NCBI GenBank assembly: GCA_012064415.1
Contig: SSNU01000187.1
Coordinates: 252,393-316,392, forward strand
Origin: Gyrodactylus bullatarudis
Taxonomy: Eukaryota; Platyhelminthes; Monogenea; Gyrodactylidea; Gyrodactylidae
DNA: 64,000 bases
Direction of reading: 5' to 3'
The notes beneath the pieces were generated by a model. It had not been told where the DNA came from and did not search any database. It worked only from the letters and a program-made list of their open reading frames with translations. A program made the translations under genes and the position numbers. Shown here one piece after another: positions 1 through 11,400 of the stretch (position 1 is its first letter; each line of letters begins with the position of its first letter).

Positions 1-359
1 GTATGAATTTTTAACCAATCGATAGAGAATTGAATTCTGATCAGAATGTAATACATTTCAAAATATAGGCAAATTCCTTGACACTTTTAAATACCACTTG
101 TATTTTATTTTTTTAATATTTAAATAATATAAAGCTTGAAATATAGGCAAAAAGAATATTGAACTCATATAAAATCAATTTGGGGGTCCATTTTAAATTA
201 GAGTAAACTCCAAGACTCACAACAGTGTAAACAACTAAATAAACAAGCAGAATTCAGTTTAATCCATTGGTTATTTCTAATTTCTGTTCCTTCTAACTTA
301 AATAACTAATGAATTGGCGAACAAGACAAAATCAGCAAAAAAAGTAGAATTGAACTTAC

Positions 360-2001
360 AAAAATGGCGTTTCTTCCACTAAAAATGGGAGGTTTTGTGG
401 GAATCTTTCTCTCTTCCACTCGGTTCACGTTCTCCCAGAAAGTTTCTTTCTTATCCAGGACTCTTTTAGGAGATTCACATTCCTTGGGTATAGTAATATA
501 GGAGAGATTGTCACAACTTATTGCCATGCTTTCTGGTTTTGTTAAACGTTTCGGAGTCGTTTCAGTTGTTTTAGTCATTAACATTTCTGTATTTTTCAAT
601 TGGGAAAGTATTAGATTTATTGAAATAATATTTTTTAATTTATTAGAAATTTTTTATAAGCTGGCGGTAGGATAGCCAATCTATGAAAAACAACTTCTTG
701 CGAACTCACCACTATCTCTGATTAAGCTTCTCGGACATAGCCTGGTCATACTGACACGTTGATCTGATGGATTTGTACTATTAGGGGAGCCGATTGATTT
801 ATTTTGATGGATATATTCGGTCCACCTTTGTTTGAGTGCATTGAATTTGAGACCCTCTTGGGGTTGGTTAACTGACAAATTTGAGGTGGAAAGACTTTTT
901 GATTGTTTCACAGAGATTTCTTGCCTTTGTACTTCTATTGGATAGTTACATGTGTTAAGTTCAGCAGAAAATTCCCTATTTTGAATATGGTTATGGATCT
1001 GGGGTCGATTGGCAATGGACGTTTTATTAGATACAGGGACAGGCGTCTTGAAGCTGTTTTGATGGACTGTTTGTATGATTTGTGGGGAAGATGTGTAGAC
1101 TTCAACTGCATTCGGTGGGTCTTTTTCGTTATTATTTTGGTCGAGATCATTTTCCTGTTCTAACTTTGCAGCCATCTGACGTGAGCGCAGCATTATTGTA
1201 CCTCGACTGGGCTTATTCCGTATTAGCGGGGAGTCATTTCGATAATCAAGGGGTCGGGAATCGTTCAAGATCACTCCATTATTCGATTGATTGGTTAGCA
1301 GCCTGGAAGTTGAATTCAACTCATAACTTTCTAAAAAAACAGGAGAGAAATTATATCAGTATTCTTGTATAATTTTGAGTAAAATAAGAGAATACTATAT
1401 AAAAGAGTTAATATTGTGATAGGCTAGGATGCTCATTGATTCATTCAAGCTTACTTTTGTTTCTGTTGGTCAACTTTTTCAGTCGTTCAATCCAATCATT
1501 CTCTTCTTGGGACTTATTGACGTATTTATTTTCCTTGCTTTTTTCAGCTGCTACAAGATTATTGTCCATATGGTTTATTGATCTCTTTGGGTTGAATGAT
1601 TCCACTAAATTCTTTGGACAACAATAACTCTGTGTGATTGGCTTGGTATTTTTCAAGTCAAAGTTGGCTTTATTCCCATGCGTAGGACTTGGAGCATTGC
1701 TGTTATTTTTATGAGATAATCCTGGTAACCGATAGGCATTCGGATGGTATTTATTTGGTTTTATCTTAATGCTAGCATAATCTGACGTTTGAGGACCCGT
1801 ACAGGCTGAATTTAGAGGGGCAATTTTCTTTACTTCAATCCAAGTATTGACCACCTTTGAGTTGTTTGTTTCATTCTCCGTTTGGTTTGCATCGAGGGAA
1901 TCAAAGCTCTGGAAGGCATACTCTTCCATATTATCACGCCTAACGTAGAGCATTCTCTTGAAAGACGAATCCCGAGTCTGTTTTGGGTTTTTTTCTTCGT
2001 G
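360..2001 (-). CDS. Unrecognised disordered protein, three exons, 3' end beyond window
   Basis: I do not recognise this protein. Three minus-strand exons join in phase: 2001-1455, 1330-710 and 586-360. The exon at 2001 follows a strong acceptor (pyrimidine tract, ...acatttag). The donors are GTAAGC after 1455, GTGAGT after 710 and GTAAGT after 360; the last is phase 0, so a further exon lies left of the window. The start is uncertain. ATG at 1953 (MLYVRRDNMEEY) is the first in frame, but the frame is open back to the acceptor, so 16 more residues could come from an upstream exon. The visible part is about 450 residues, rich in Asn, Ser, Lys and Gln, with no signal peptide or obvious domain. 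Two short amphipathic stretches stand out (NDWIERLKKLTNRNK and LKQRWTEYIHQNK). It is probably a largely unstructured cytoplasmic or nuclear protein. Consistent splice phases across three long open exons are the main evidence that it is real. Confidence 0.7.
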
Positions 2002-2731
2002 CTAAATGTAATTTTGAGATTAGTAAAGAAAAGTCAACTGTCTTATTTTTGAATATTTGTCTTCTTGGCACAATATCATCAGTTTAGCCTGTGTATAATA
2101 ATGCTGTATTCTAATTTGTTGTACAAATCACTGCATTTCAACTCAAGTGATGAGAAAGAAACAATTGTATGCAGATATGGGATACATTCTTCTCAAATTG
2201 TAATTTATTGTGAGAGAAGAAGATTTGTAGATTAATAGGTCAATTTTTGACTTAATCTTTCATCATCATATGCATACTTATTAGAATCGATAGGTAAAAA
2301 ATAGTTGCTTACTCAATGTTATTAATAGTTGAGTATAAAGAGAAGCAATATTTTTGATAGTGAACGCGTTGTCGTTATCTCTCACTCTGACTCTATGATT
2401 CTCTTCCAATCGTTCTCTTCATAAAAACAGCAGCAATCTCTATTTTAATGGTCAGATTTCTTTGCTCTTAATCTCTTTAAAGCACTAGAGAGTAAAGGTG
2501 AGTGTGTGACACTGTGAATTAATGCAAGAGTGTTTGTTTTATTCAATAATTTTTACAATTAAATAAAATAATCTATATATGATCGTAATTTGTGTAGATG
2601 ACGACCAGTAATTTGTACGCAGTGGTTTAGTCTCTTTAGAGATGCCAGTAATCGTAGAGAAAATTACGCAATATTTCATGTCATCTATATATTTTAATTA
2701 AAGTAGTCGGAATAAAATAGGTTTTATTCTA

Positions 2732-2872
2732 ACCTATGATTGAGCAGTTGATACAGAGAACAATTCCCAACATGGTGGTGTTGTTTTCTATCAACCCTTC
2801 AAGTTCCAGTGTGTCTTTGAAGGCACGTACCACAATAACCAAATCATTATACAGGTATTTATTATTATTTAT
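2732..2872 (-). CDS. Isolated coding-looking exon, possible membrane protein C-terminus
   Basis: On the minus strand an open frame reads LVIVVRAFKDTLELEGLIE followed by NNTTMLGIVLCINCSIIG. Its GC content and codon use are clearly richer than the flanks. It may start after an acceptor (ccttag, exon from 2872). It ends either at TAG (2732-2734), which is followed immediately by AATAAA as a terminal exon would be, or at a GTTAGA donor one base earlier. The second half is hydrophobic enough for a membrane segment, and the arrangement (acidic helix, then TM) faintly recalls the end of a tetraspanin, but no diagnostic cysteine motif is visible. The parent gene was not found; the next gene upstream on this strand is Nup93, which is complete. 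Confidence 0.33.
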
Positions 2873-3863
2873 CTAAGGCTAAAAAAATATTAGATATTAA
2901 TATCCTGCAATACGCAAAGCAATATCTCAGCTTTATCATTCGTCAAAATCGTGATTCGAACAAAGTTGATTTTTTCAAAAAGTTTTTTGAAACTTATTTA
3001 GCTTTTATATGCTAAAGTTTCAAAGATACCCTGATTTCGGAAAAAATTACTGATTCTTAATCACTGATCACTAGTAGGGTAGGTGGCTCCATGAATCGTA
3101 AGAAAGTCACACGATTTTCTTACTATTTAAGGGACGTGTATGAAAATGTACGTTTATTTTTATCTAATAATATAGAAAAACGTTTTACGATAATTTTGAA
3201 AAAATAAAAAACTTACTATGAAGACTCTTATTAATGAATCTAATCTTGAAAGGTGCAGCTGAATAATTTGGTTAAAATAAACGAGTTATCTGATAAATCA
3301 AATGACTATTAATATCTAGTCTCTTCAATTTTTCACTCGAAACCTAAGACGAATTTTTAAACCAAGCATATGTGAGAACAACACCCTAGGTGATATTCTT
3401 CAATCAATTTATATCTCATATCAGGAAAACGCATTTTTCAAACAAAAATTTATTTTTAATTTGATGACTATTGACCAACCTACTTCCAAAGGTCAAGAAT
3501 TCTAAAGGCTTTCGTAAGCATATGAGAACTTACCAACTTGTATTTTCCTAATCTACATGTCTAAGTTAGTATGAAAACTCGAGTGACTTTTTTTAAGTTT
3601 CAAGATTAAAAATTAGAGACCCACTCTACTCAGTACTACTCATGAACTTGGCATCTAGACGATTCGAATTATGCTCCCAATAAAAGTCTTCCATCTCAAG
3701 GTAATTATGTCTTTGCAGGAAGGAAATAATTAGTATGAATTTTTTTCTTGATCAACACTCATTTGTGAATAGAGTATGATTCAGAGTTTAATAAATATAT
3801 GCGATATCCATATGATTACTTTAAAGTAGATTGATTGGAAGATAAAAATAATTTATAATAGTT

Positions 3864-3869
3864 TTTATT
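3864..3869 (-). terminator. Candidate poly(A) signal of Nup93
   Basis: AATAAA on the minus strand, 14-19 nt past the Nup93 stop codon at 3883-3885. The very short 3' UTR fits a compact gene. Confidence 0.5.
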
Positions 3870-3882
3870 CAAAATCAACTTC

Positions 3883-6800
3883 TTATTTTAGTTCACTTTC
3901 AAGTTGACTAAATTTACTATAGAGATTATTTGAGAGGGAATAGTCGATTCTGGTAGCAAATGAGCTGAGCGCTTTGCTCATCAATTTAATTTTCTTCATG
4001 CTATTCTGACTGGAACTGTTGGAGGAGCTGAAAAAGTAAGAATCATTCCTGACAGGATTCGAAGATGATATTATATTGCGCTTGAGGCCGAGTAAACAAG
4101 ATAGAGTAGCTAAAAGTAGAACAGATATTGTCCTTTTGAGTGGTTCAGCCATCTTTGAAAAGGCAAGATCCTTGGCATCGATTTCAGCTTGCAAATCAAC
4201 TGGAGAACTCATTGAAGTGTCCATCATTTCTGTTGACTTGAGTGGTAAAATGTCAAGACCTTTGAGAATGTCGAGAGCATTTTGGAATTGACCTCTCTGA
4301 GTGAGTTGGATGAAATCAGAGATTTCCAATAATTTTCTTAGAGTGACCAATTCATCAACAAGGTCTTGAATGTTGAAATTTTCCGACTTGAGCTGTTCAA
4401 TCCGCTTGACAAGACGCTCGCCGGTAATATGGTTCTGATCTTTTGTCTGTTGATTGGACAAGTTTTCAGAGATACTCATGCTAACACTGTTGTTGTTTGG
4501 ATTCTTCGATTTCTCATTTATATTTGTTGGAATATTGGCAGTAGCTATGGATGAACTCAAAATGTTATTCATCAATTCAAGAGCTCTTTTCAATCCTGAT
4601 GAGGTGATGGCCCAGTCAGATTCATCTCTTTGTGACTTTGGAGAAAGCCTTAGGTATACACGTACAGAGTCTAGAGAGAGACCACGATTGTCAACTTCGG
4701 CAGCAACCATATTTATCAATTGATTAACAGTGGGACATAATAGTAGTGTTGATATATTCGGCATGGATTGATATGATGAGAAAACTGACTGGAAAACTTG
4801 ACAAATTTTGTCTATTTTTCCAATCTGAAATATGATGGGAATGTTATTATGATAAAGGATCAGAGTATCAAATAATTAGGGTACGCAAAAATGAGCTAAT
4901 TTGGTATTAAAGCATTTGATTAAAAAATTATGAGTTTAAAATCCTTAGGTCTTTCTACATCAAAGATAATATTGACTATTTTTTGCTATTTGTTATCGAG
5001 TGCTATTGTGTTTTTGCAGAATAGCTACTTTTTGCTAATTTCAGTCGCCTCAGTTGCAAATTATCATTAGCATCTTGAATGGATGAAGATGAATTTTGAT
5101 TGGTTGTTCATTTTAGAAAGAAATGGGATTTCCCCAATCTACTCTAATATTATTTGAAAATGGAATAACTAGGAAAGTCTGCTTGTTGAAGACAAAACTT
5201 TACTAGGATATTAAATATTAATCAAACGTAAAACTCTTTTCAAGGCTAGTAAAAATTTAATTTAATAACTCAAAATTTCGAGAGAATAAGGCATGAGATG
5301 GCAGACAACAATAACGGAATATGAATCAGCTAAACTTTGATTAACTAAACTTTCTAACATTAAATATTTTTGACGATAAATAAGCCAATAAAAGATACAC
5401 TCTTGACGAATCTAAATCTATTCTCGATGAATTTGGGAATTCATGATTTTTACAAAAATCTCATTTTTTCATCTAGGTATCGAAATTTTTGAAAGATTTT
5501 TTGGTAACTGATTCGAAATGTACACTTTTACTGATTTTAGAAAATAAAATTTCTTGGAAAATTTTAGACATTTTAAAATTCGAAGATTATTTCTTTGTTG
5601 ATTTCAAGGTCTGAGAGGAATCAAACGTTATTTTTCAGAATCATCATTAGACAAAGAAAATATTTACTCTTAAAATAAAAGTCTGTAGATAGTATTTTAT
5701 TTTTGCTAAAAATTGCTAATTTTGATCCATGGAAGGCTCAGATAAGCTCAATTTCGTATACACTTACCTTTCTATTATTTGTAACACTTGATATGGACCC
5801 GAGAATAGCATCAAACTAGAGAGGAAAAATAAGTAATCAAATAAATAGCTAAGAGTTATAAAATTTACCTCTCCAGTTTGTAGGACCAATTCGATGAGAG
5901 AATTGACAAAGATGTTGATTCTAGAAATATCCATGGGTTTTTTATTCTTCATCAGTTTGGATTCGATGTAGCTGGGTATATGAGCCAAATGAATGAATAG
6001 GTAGTAGTTCAAGGCGAGAATCGGAGAATGCAACTCAAACTTTTCTGTGTACCACAAAATTAGGCGAGAAAAGTTGAGTCTCTGAAGACCCAAAGGTCCG
6101 GAATGATCATCCTTTGATACTGATTAAAGAGAAAGTAAGAATTCAAGTTTCATCAGAGTCACGTGAACTTACAAAGTGACAACTTTCTTGCCTTGATATC
6201 AATCTTGGAAGAGTTCTCGTCGTCAGCTTCATCATCCTGCTCGAAAGGTTGGACTGTAATCAACAAATTGAGTTGTTGTAAGCATATTGCCATGTGGACA
6301 GCATGGCATAAGAGTTCAGTTGAATTTGCATTCAAGTTAGTTTCATATTGCTCAACATGAGTCTGAGATAAGAATTTCGACTGGTTTCTACTCATACTTT
6401 GATTTGAAAATTGAATTTTGTTGGAGATATCAACGGAGTTTGGATCAGAAAATCGACTTAGAAAAGCTATAGCAGCCTCGAATTGTTGAGTTAGGAAAAG
6501 AACCTTGAAGTAGGTCAAGGGTTGATTCGTAGCGTTGAAATGTTCTTCGTCTAAAAGGATTATATTAAAAATGAAAATTATATGACCTATTAGAATTGAT
6601 ATTCAAAATTTACCGTAGGTTTCATGAAGTAGATTTTGAAAGCCGGTCAATGTCAAGACTTGAGAGGTTTTGGAAATGGATACCTCTGATGGTTCGTCTT
6701 GATTAGATACTACCTGGAAAAGATGGAACCATAGAAAGTCATCAACCGTTGACAAGAGGGAGCTAATTTGAGCGTCAGTAGAAATGTCTATTCTTCCAAG

Positions 6801-8243
6801 AAGACACCAACATGCTTTTTTGTAGACATCATGTGAATTTCTTATAGATCTCCGGTACTCTTGGGTAAGACGTTCTATCATTTCAGTATCTAAATCTCTA
6901 TTGTAATTTGTCACGTAAGCATTGAGACAATTTGGAAAATTCTTTCCAATTACTGAACTGGCTTCATAGGCTATTTCGACAGCATCTTCGAGAGCTCCAC
7001 AGCGAAGACAATAATAGATGAGGATCCACAGTGGACAGCCATCAATCATTCCATCCTTATTTTTTTAATTTAAAATTTTTTATCAAAAGTTATTTTAGTT
7101 TGTTAAAAAAAACAATTGAAGACAATCAAGTTTAAGGAAAATAATTCAATGGAGATAAAAACTAACTTCATATTCAGAAGAGTATGTTTGATTAGATTTG
7201 ACACCTCCTGATCCAATAGTCCAGTCATTATTTTTGTAGCATGACTCATCTCGAAGGATACAATTAGTAATATAGGCTTGTACAAAGGTCCTGGGTATCA
7301 TTTCCTGCTGGTCGATGCGAAGATTTCTTTGAATGGTCTCAATATTTAAGAATATAAACTGCTCGTACTCGTATTCAAGGTAAGCAAGAGCTCGATTTAT
7401 GAAGAAACGTTTGAGTTTCTTTGAATATCTAGCATTTATAATTGCTGCAGTTGAAGATCCGGGAGATGGAAAAGAGATGTCATCGCCAACTTCCAATTTG
7501 AAGAAACCCAACATAAGATTCCAGCATTCATTGATAGCAGGTAGATGGGGTCCAACTTTAATTCCTCCATCATAATCATAATTAACAATTAAGGAGAATG
7601 AATCAATCACAAAATTTTTGTTCACAGAAACGTTTTCTGAATTCAATGACTCCACATATTGTTCTAGGTTTTCTGCATAGCATAATTCTTGTCTGGTTAG
7701 ACTCTGACAGTCCATTTTCCTGTGCTTACGAATATTGGCGAGATTAGAAGACTTTTGGTTAACAAATTGATCAAAAACATTTGTCGGAAGATTAGGCAAA
7801 ACGATCTTATTGAGAGAACTCAAAATATTGAGTAATTCATCTGACCACCAGTCTTGAGTAGTTTTTCTAATTTTTTCATCTATATCATCGTCTCCTTTTT
7901 TTAAGCATTTATTTATTGAATACGAAAGAGCATATTCTCTTTGAATGTTGAGAAATGAAGGAAGGTCTAGTTTAACATTTTCTTCTGGTTCTATTTCAAT
8001 AGCAGTATTGGATATTTGCTTTAATTTAGATGTCAATGTACTTGGCAAGTCATAGGACATTTTTGAGCCAAGAAGACGAGCTGCATTAACTTCTGTTTTT
8101 GAGTCTCGAGAGAGTTGCATATTTTCGCCCAAATTTTTCATCTGTTCGAGAGTTCTAGTGATTCTTGGGATGTCACAGTCTTCCCCAATATCAAGGATTA
8201 ACTTGTCAGATTGTCTGACCAATTCATCAAGAGAATACGTCAT
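3883..8243 (-). CDS. Nup93: Nuclear pore complex protein Nup93, complete six-exon gene
   Basis: Nup93 is the linker nucleoporin of the inner-ring (Nup93-Nup205/188-Nup155) complex at the nuclear envelope. Exons: 8243-7167, 7055-6614, 6550-6173, 6119-5869, 5815-5768 and 4824-3883; all have GT-AG borders and matching phases. Introns are 111, 63, 53, 53 and 943 nt. The product is about 1,045 residues (human is about 820). Family landmarks are plain: LGSKMSYDL near the N-terminus, then NRALAYLEYEYEQF, DGMIDGCPLWILIYYCLRCG, TYFKVLFLTQQFEAAIAFL, LQRLNFSRLILWYTEKFE and ALELMNNILSS. The extra length is low-complexity Asn/Ser-rich inserts, in exon 3 (after AIAFLSRF) and in the last exon. The start ATG at 8243 has context GTGAAAATGA; a TTG upstream is not needed. 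The 53-nt intron 4 (5816-5868) reads open if retained but shifts the frame. Removing it restores the family segment EFDAILG. Divergent from WDR48. Confidence 0.97.
5420..5665. repeat. Family F MITE fragment in Nup93 intron 5
   Basis: It starts ATTCTCGATGAATTTGGGAA and continues into sequence that closely matches the element at 51.28-51.87 kb, including the TTATTTTTCAGAATCATCAT segment. It is a truncated copy that accounts for part of the unusually long 943-nt intron. Confidence 0.6.
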
Positions 8244-8417
8244 TTTCACTGCTAATAAGTACAATTCAATAATTTAAGCGGCTTGAATTTAAATAGATTA
8301 TTATTTAAAACTCAGCAAAAACCAAATAAAAGAATCAAAGAAGTAATCGCGTTATTTCAAATTCATGGAAAATTTTTTTTGATTTCTAAAACTTTTATTG
8401 ATATAATGTAACTAAAA
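8244..8417. promoter_or_regulatory. Shared divergent promoter of Nup93 and WDR48
   Basis: Only 174 bp separate the two opposite-facing start codons, so both 5' UTRs and core promoters must lie here or overlap. The sequence is AT-rich with no convincing TATA box or CCAAT box; one CG-containing stretch (taatcgcgttatt) is present at about 8346. The geometry is observed; co-regulation is inferred. Confidence 0.7.
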
Positions 8418-11400
8418 ATGAGATTTGGACAGGATGCAACGAAGAAAAAAATTCAGCTTTCTTTTATGTTGAAAGATGAACAGGAAAAACTTAACAGATT
8501 TGGCGTAAATTCCCTCCAATATGACGCTAACTTGAATCGACTTTATTCTGCTGGACGAGATTCAATAATTAGGATATGGAATACAAAAAATAAAGAAGTA
8601 AATATTATTATATTATCAATTTCCATTAGAATCCATTCTTCCAGTCGATGGAACATCACTCAGATTGGGTAAATGACATTGTATTGTGCTGTAATGGTGC
8701 TAATTGTAAGTGTTCATGCACTATTATCCTTATAATTTGAATTATAATATATATCATTTATTCATATTAGTAATATCCGCTTCAAATGATTCTACAGTTA
8801 AAGTTTGGAATGCATACAAAGGATATTGTATGTCGACATTAAGAACTCATCAGGATTATGTTAGGGCACTGGCATATGCTAAAAATCTAGAGAAAGTTGC
8901 TAGTGCTGGATTGGATAATACAATATTTTTTTGGGATGTGAAAACTTTGACTGCTTTAACTCCTAAAAATAATACTGTAACCACCTCTTCTCTTTCCGAG
9001 AAAAAAGAAAGCATTTACAGTTTGGCTATGAACCCAAATGGTACTGTTGTCGCAGCTGGAAGTCCAGATAAATTAATCCGACTTTGGGATCCAAGGTATT
9101 CTCAAAAAATATTTCAATTAAATGGCCATTCTGACAACATCAGAGCATTGGTAGTCAATGAAGACGCCACTGAATTAATTAGTGGAAGCTCAGATGGAAC
9201 AATAAAAATTTGGTCTTTGGGTATGCAAAGATGCCGGGAAACAATTCGGGTTCACTCTCAGGGTGTATGGACTCTTCAAGTTGACGAGAATTGGTCAAAA
9301 GTATTTTCTGCAGGAAAAGACGGTCATATTTGGATGACAAACTTGAAGAATTCTACAATGAGCACTCTTATTGGAATTGAACCAACTCCAGTTCTCAAGA
9401 TAATCTTGGCTGATACGACAAGCAAACAACGTCATTTATGGTGTTCTACATATGAAACCCATATTAATCGTTGGCCAATTGAAACAGAAGAATTTTCAGC
9501 TTCATCAAGTGTAGCTATTGACACGTCTAAAATCCACAAGCGTCAGTCTATTTATTGTTCAGATCTAGAAGATATCACTAATCAACAGAAAAGCCAAATT
9601 GGTGTTACCAAGTCCTTGAGTACAATGAATCTAATGGCAACAAATCTACAAAACAAACCAGACATGGTAATTTCTGGGGGCAGCCGAATGATTGCCTATC
9701 ATGTGTGCAGTGAAAAAAGATTTATCATTACAAGAGATGACCATGGTATCGTCTATATCTATGATGTTCTCAGTGGGAAACTTTGTGAAAAATTGGGTCG
9801 AGTTAGTTATGAAAAGGTAATCAAGGAACGAGAAAAACTCTTGTACGTCCCAACTTGGTTCAGTGTTGACTTGAAATGTGGTGTAAGTTGACAAGGATTT
9901 TTTAAATAAACCACTATATAAGCTAAGATCAATAAAATAATTATATGAATAGTGCAGCACCTATACTTACAAAGGTTGCTAGAATTATTTCGTTCTAGGT
10001 GCTTAGGTAATATATCCCACAGGAACGTCTTATTTGGTAATGGATTAGACCATGTCGCTGAATGTTACAGCTTACTAATGGATCTCACCGAGACTTGTAC
10101 GAGACTGGTATATTGAATAATTATAATTACTAGTAGTTTAAGCCCAAATTTCTTTGTCAAAACTTCAGAATAGACCTAAATATTTTCTACAAACAAAATA
10201 TCGCTTATAAGTAATGTAGTAAGTATTCTTGGCTTACTCACCTTATTCCTGTAAAATCTTTTAGATATTAATGTTTAATTAAATTCGAAATTCATTTCTG
10301 CAGCTACCAATGATAATTCTAGACGAATCCGATTGTTTCTCAGCTTGGATTACTCTAAAGGAAGCAGATCTAATTGAATTTGAGGAGGAAAACTCTGATA
10401 CCAAAGTCAACTATGGTGTTGTCCTTTTGGAGAGCCTCTTTGATTGGTGGTTCAATAGTAAACCTACGAATCAATGTAAGTTTTAGAAATGTAAAAAAAA
10501 TTAAAACCCTTTCGTGTCAAGATGGTAATTCTCTGCCATTACTACTGTATAATTGATATTGTATAATGACGGCGATAGATTTCTTCATTTAAAAGTGAAT
10601 TGAACTCATCAAAATTAGGTGTTACATTCTGTGAATACACGAGTAATGGGATAACTTTTGAATTCTAGTTTTGCTTTCAGACCAAAATGAGGAATCCATC
10701 AAATTGAAGTTTCCACTCCATACTGCAGCTGTACTGACGTAAGATTAATTTTTTATAGATTAAGAAATAATATCCAAATAATTGTTAATTTTCAAAAAAA
10801 GGGAAAACAATCGTACAGCTCTGGTTAGATTTATTCTTAAAGATGTCATTTCCAACTCTGAACAGGCAGCTTTATGTGGACAAATTCCTGAATGGATATC
10901 AGTAAGATTGATTCTGTTATTTTTTGAAATAAGAAAATTTCCTGATGCTAAATGTTACTCTAATCAAATAATTTTCCCCTGACATGTTAAAGTGGATCTT
11001 AGCTCTTTTAATTATGAATACAATCAACCCTATTGGAAAAAGTAGATCATGAAAACTAACTAGCATCAGTAGTAACTAGAAAAATACAGATGTTGACCTG
11101 GAGAATATATATTATACACCTAGTTAATGTGAAGATGGGAATTTATGATTTTTACAAAATTCTTAATTTTTTTCATCAAAAAATCGAATTTGATCAAGAA
11201 TTTTTAGAATCTAAGTCGTGAGGCCCTCTTTCACGATACGGAGAAAAAAATTTAGAATTTGAATTTAGAATTTTCTTTTTTAGGAAAATACGGCAAATTT
11301 CCATTTTTTGAACTTTGAGTTGAAAATTTTTGTTGATTTTAATAGGAGAGACTGATCAAAAGTTGATCAAAATTAGTCAAAGAAATCAAATATGCTGAAT

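Larger units (their letters stand above)
2002..3882. other. Spacer with possible 5' UTR exon and isolated exon
   Basis: This lies between the unknown gene and the Nup93 3' end. A donor-like GTAAGC on the minus strand (2305-2310) could end a non-coding 5' exon of the unknown gene (about 2311-2480). One coding-looking exon is listed separately at 2732-2872. A short minus-strand open segment at about 3625-3685 begins ATG GAA GAC TTT TAT TGG and could be another small exon. Nothing else is recognisable; the rest is AT-rich. Confidence 0.3.

Noticed and set aside
903..1372. Open frames on both strands across 0.9-1.37 kb
   Set aside because: Shadows of the minus-strand exon 1330-710, which joins in phase with both neighbours.
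4076..4723. Plus-strand frames opposite the last Nup93 exon
   Set aside because: Antisense shadows; the minus strand carries the conserved Nup93 C-terminal domain.
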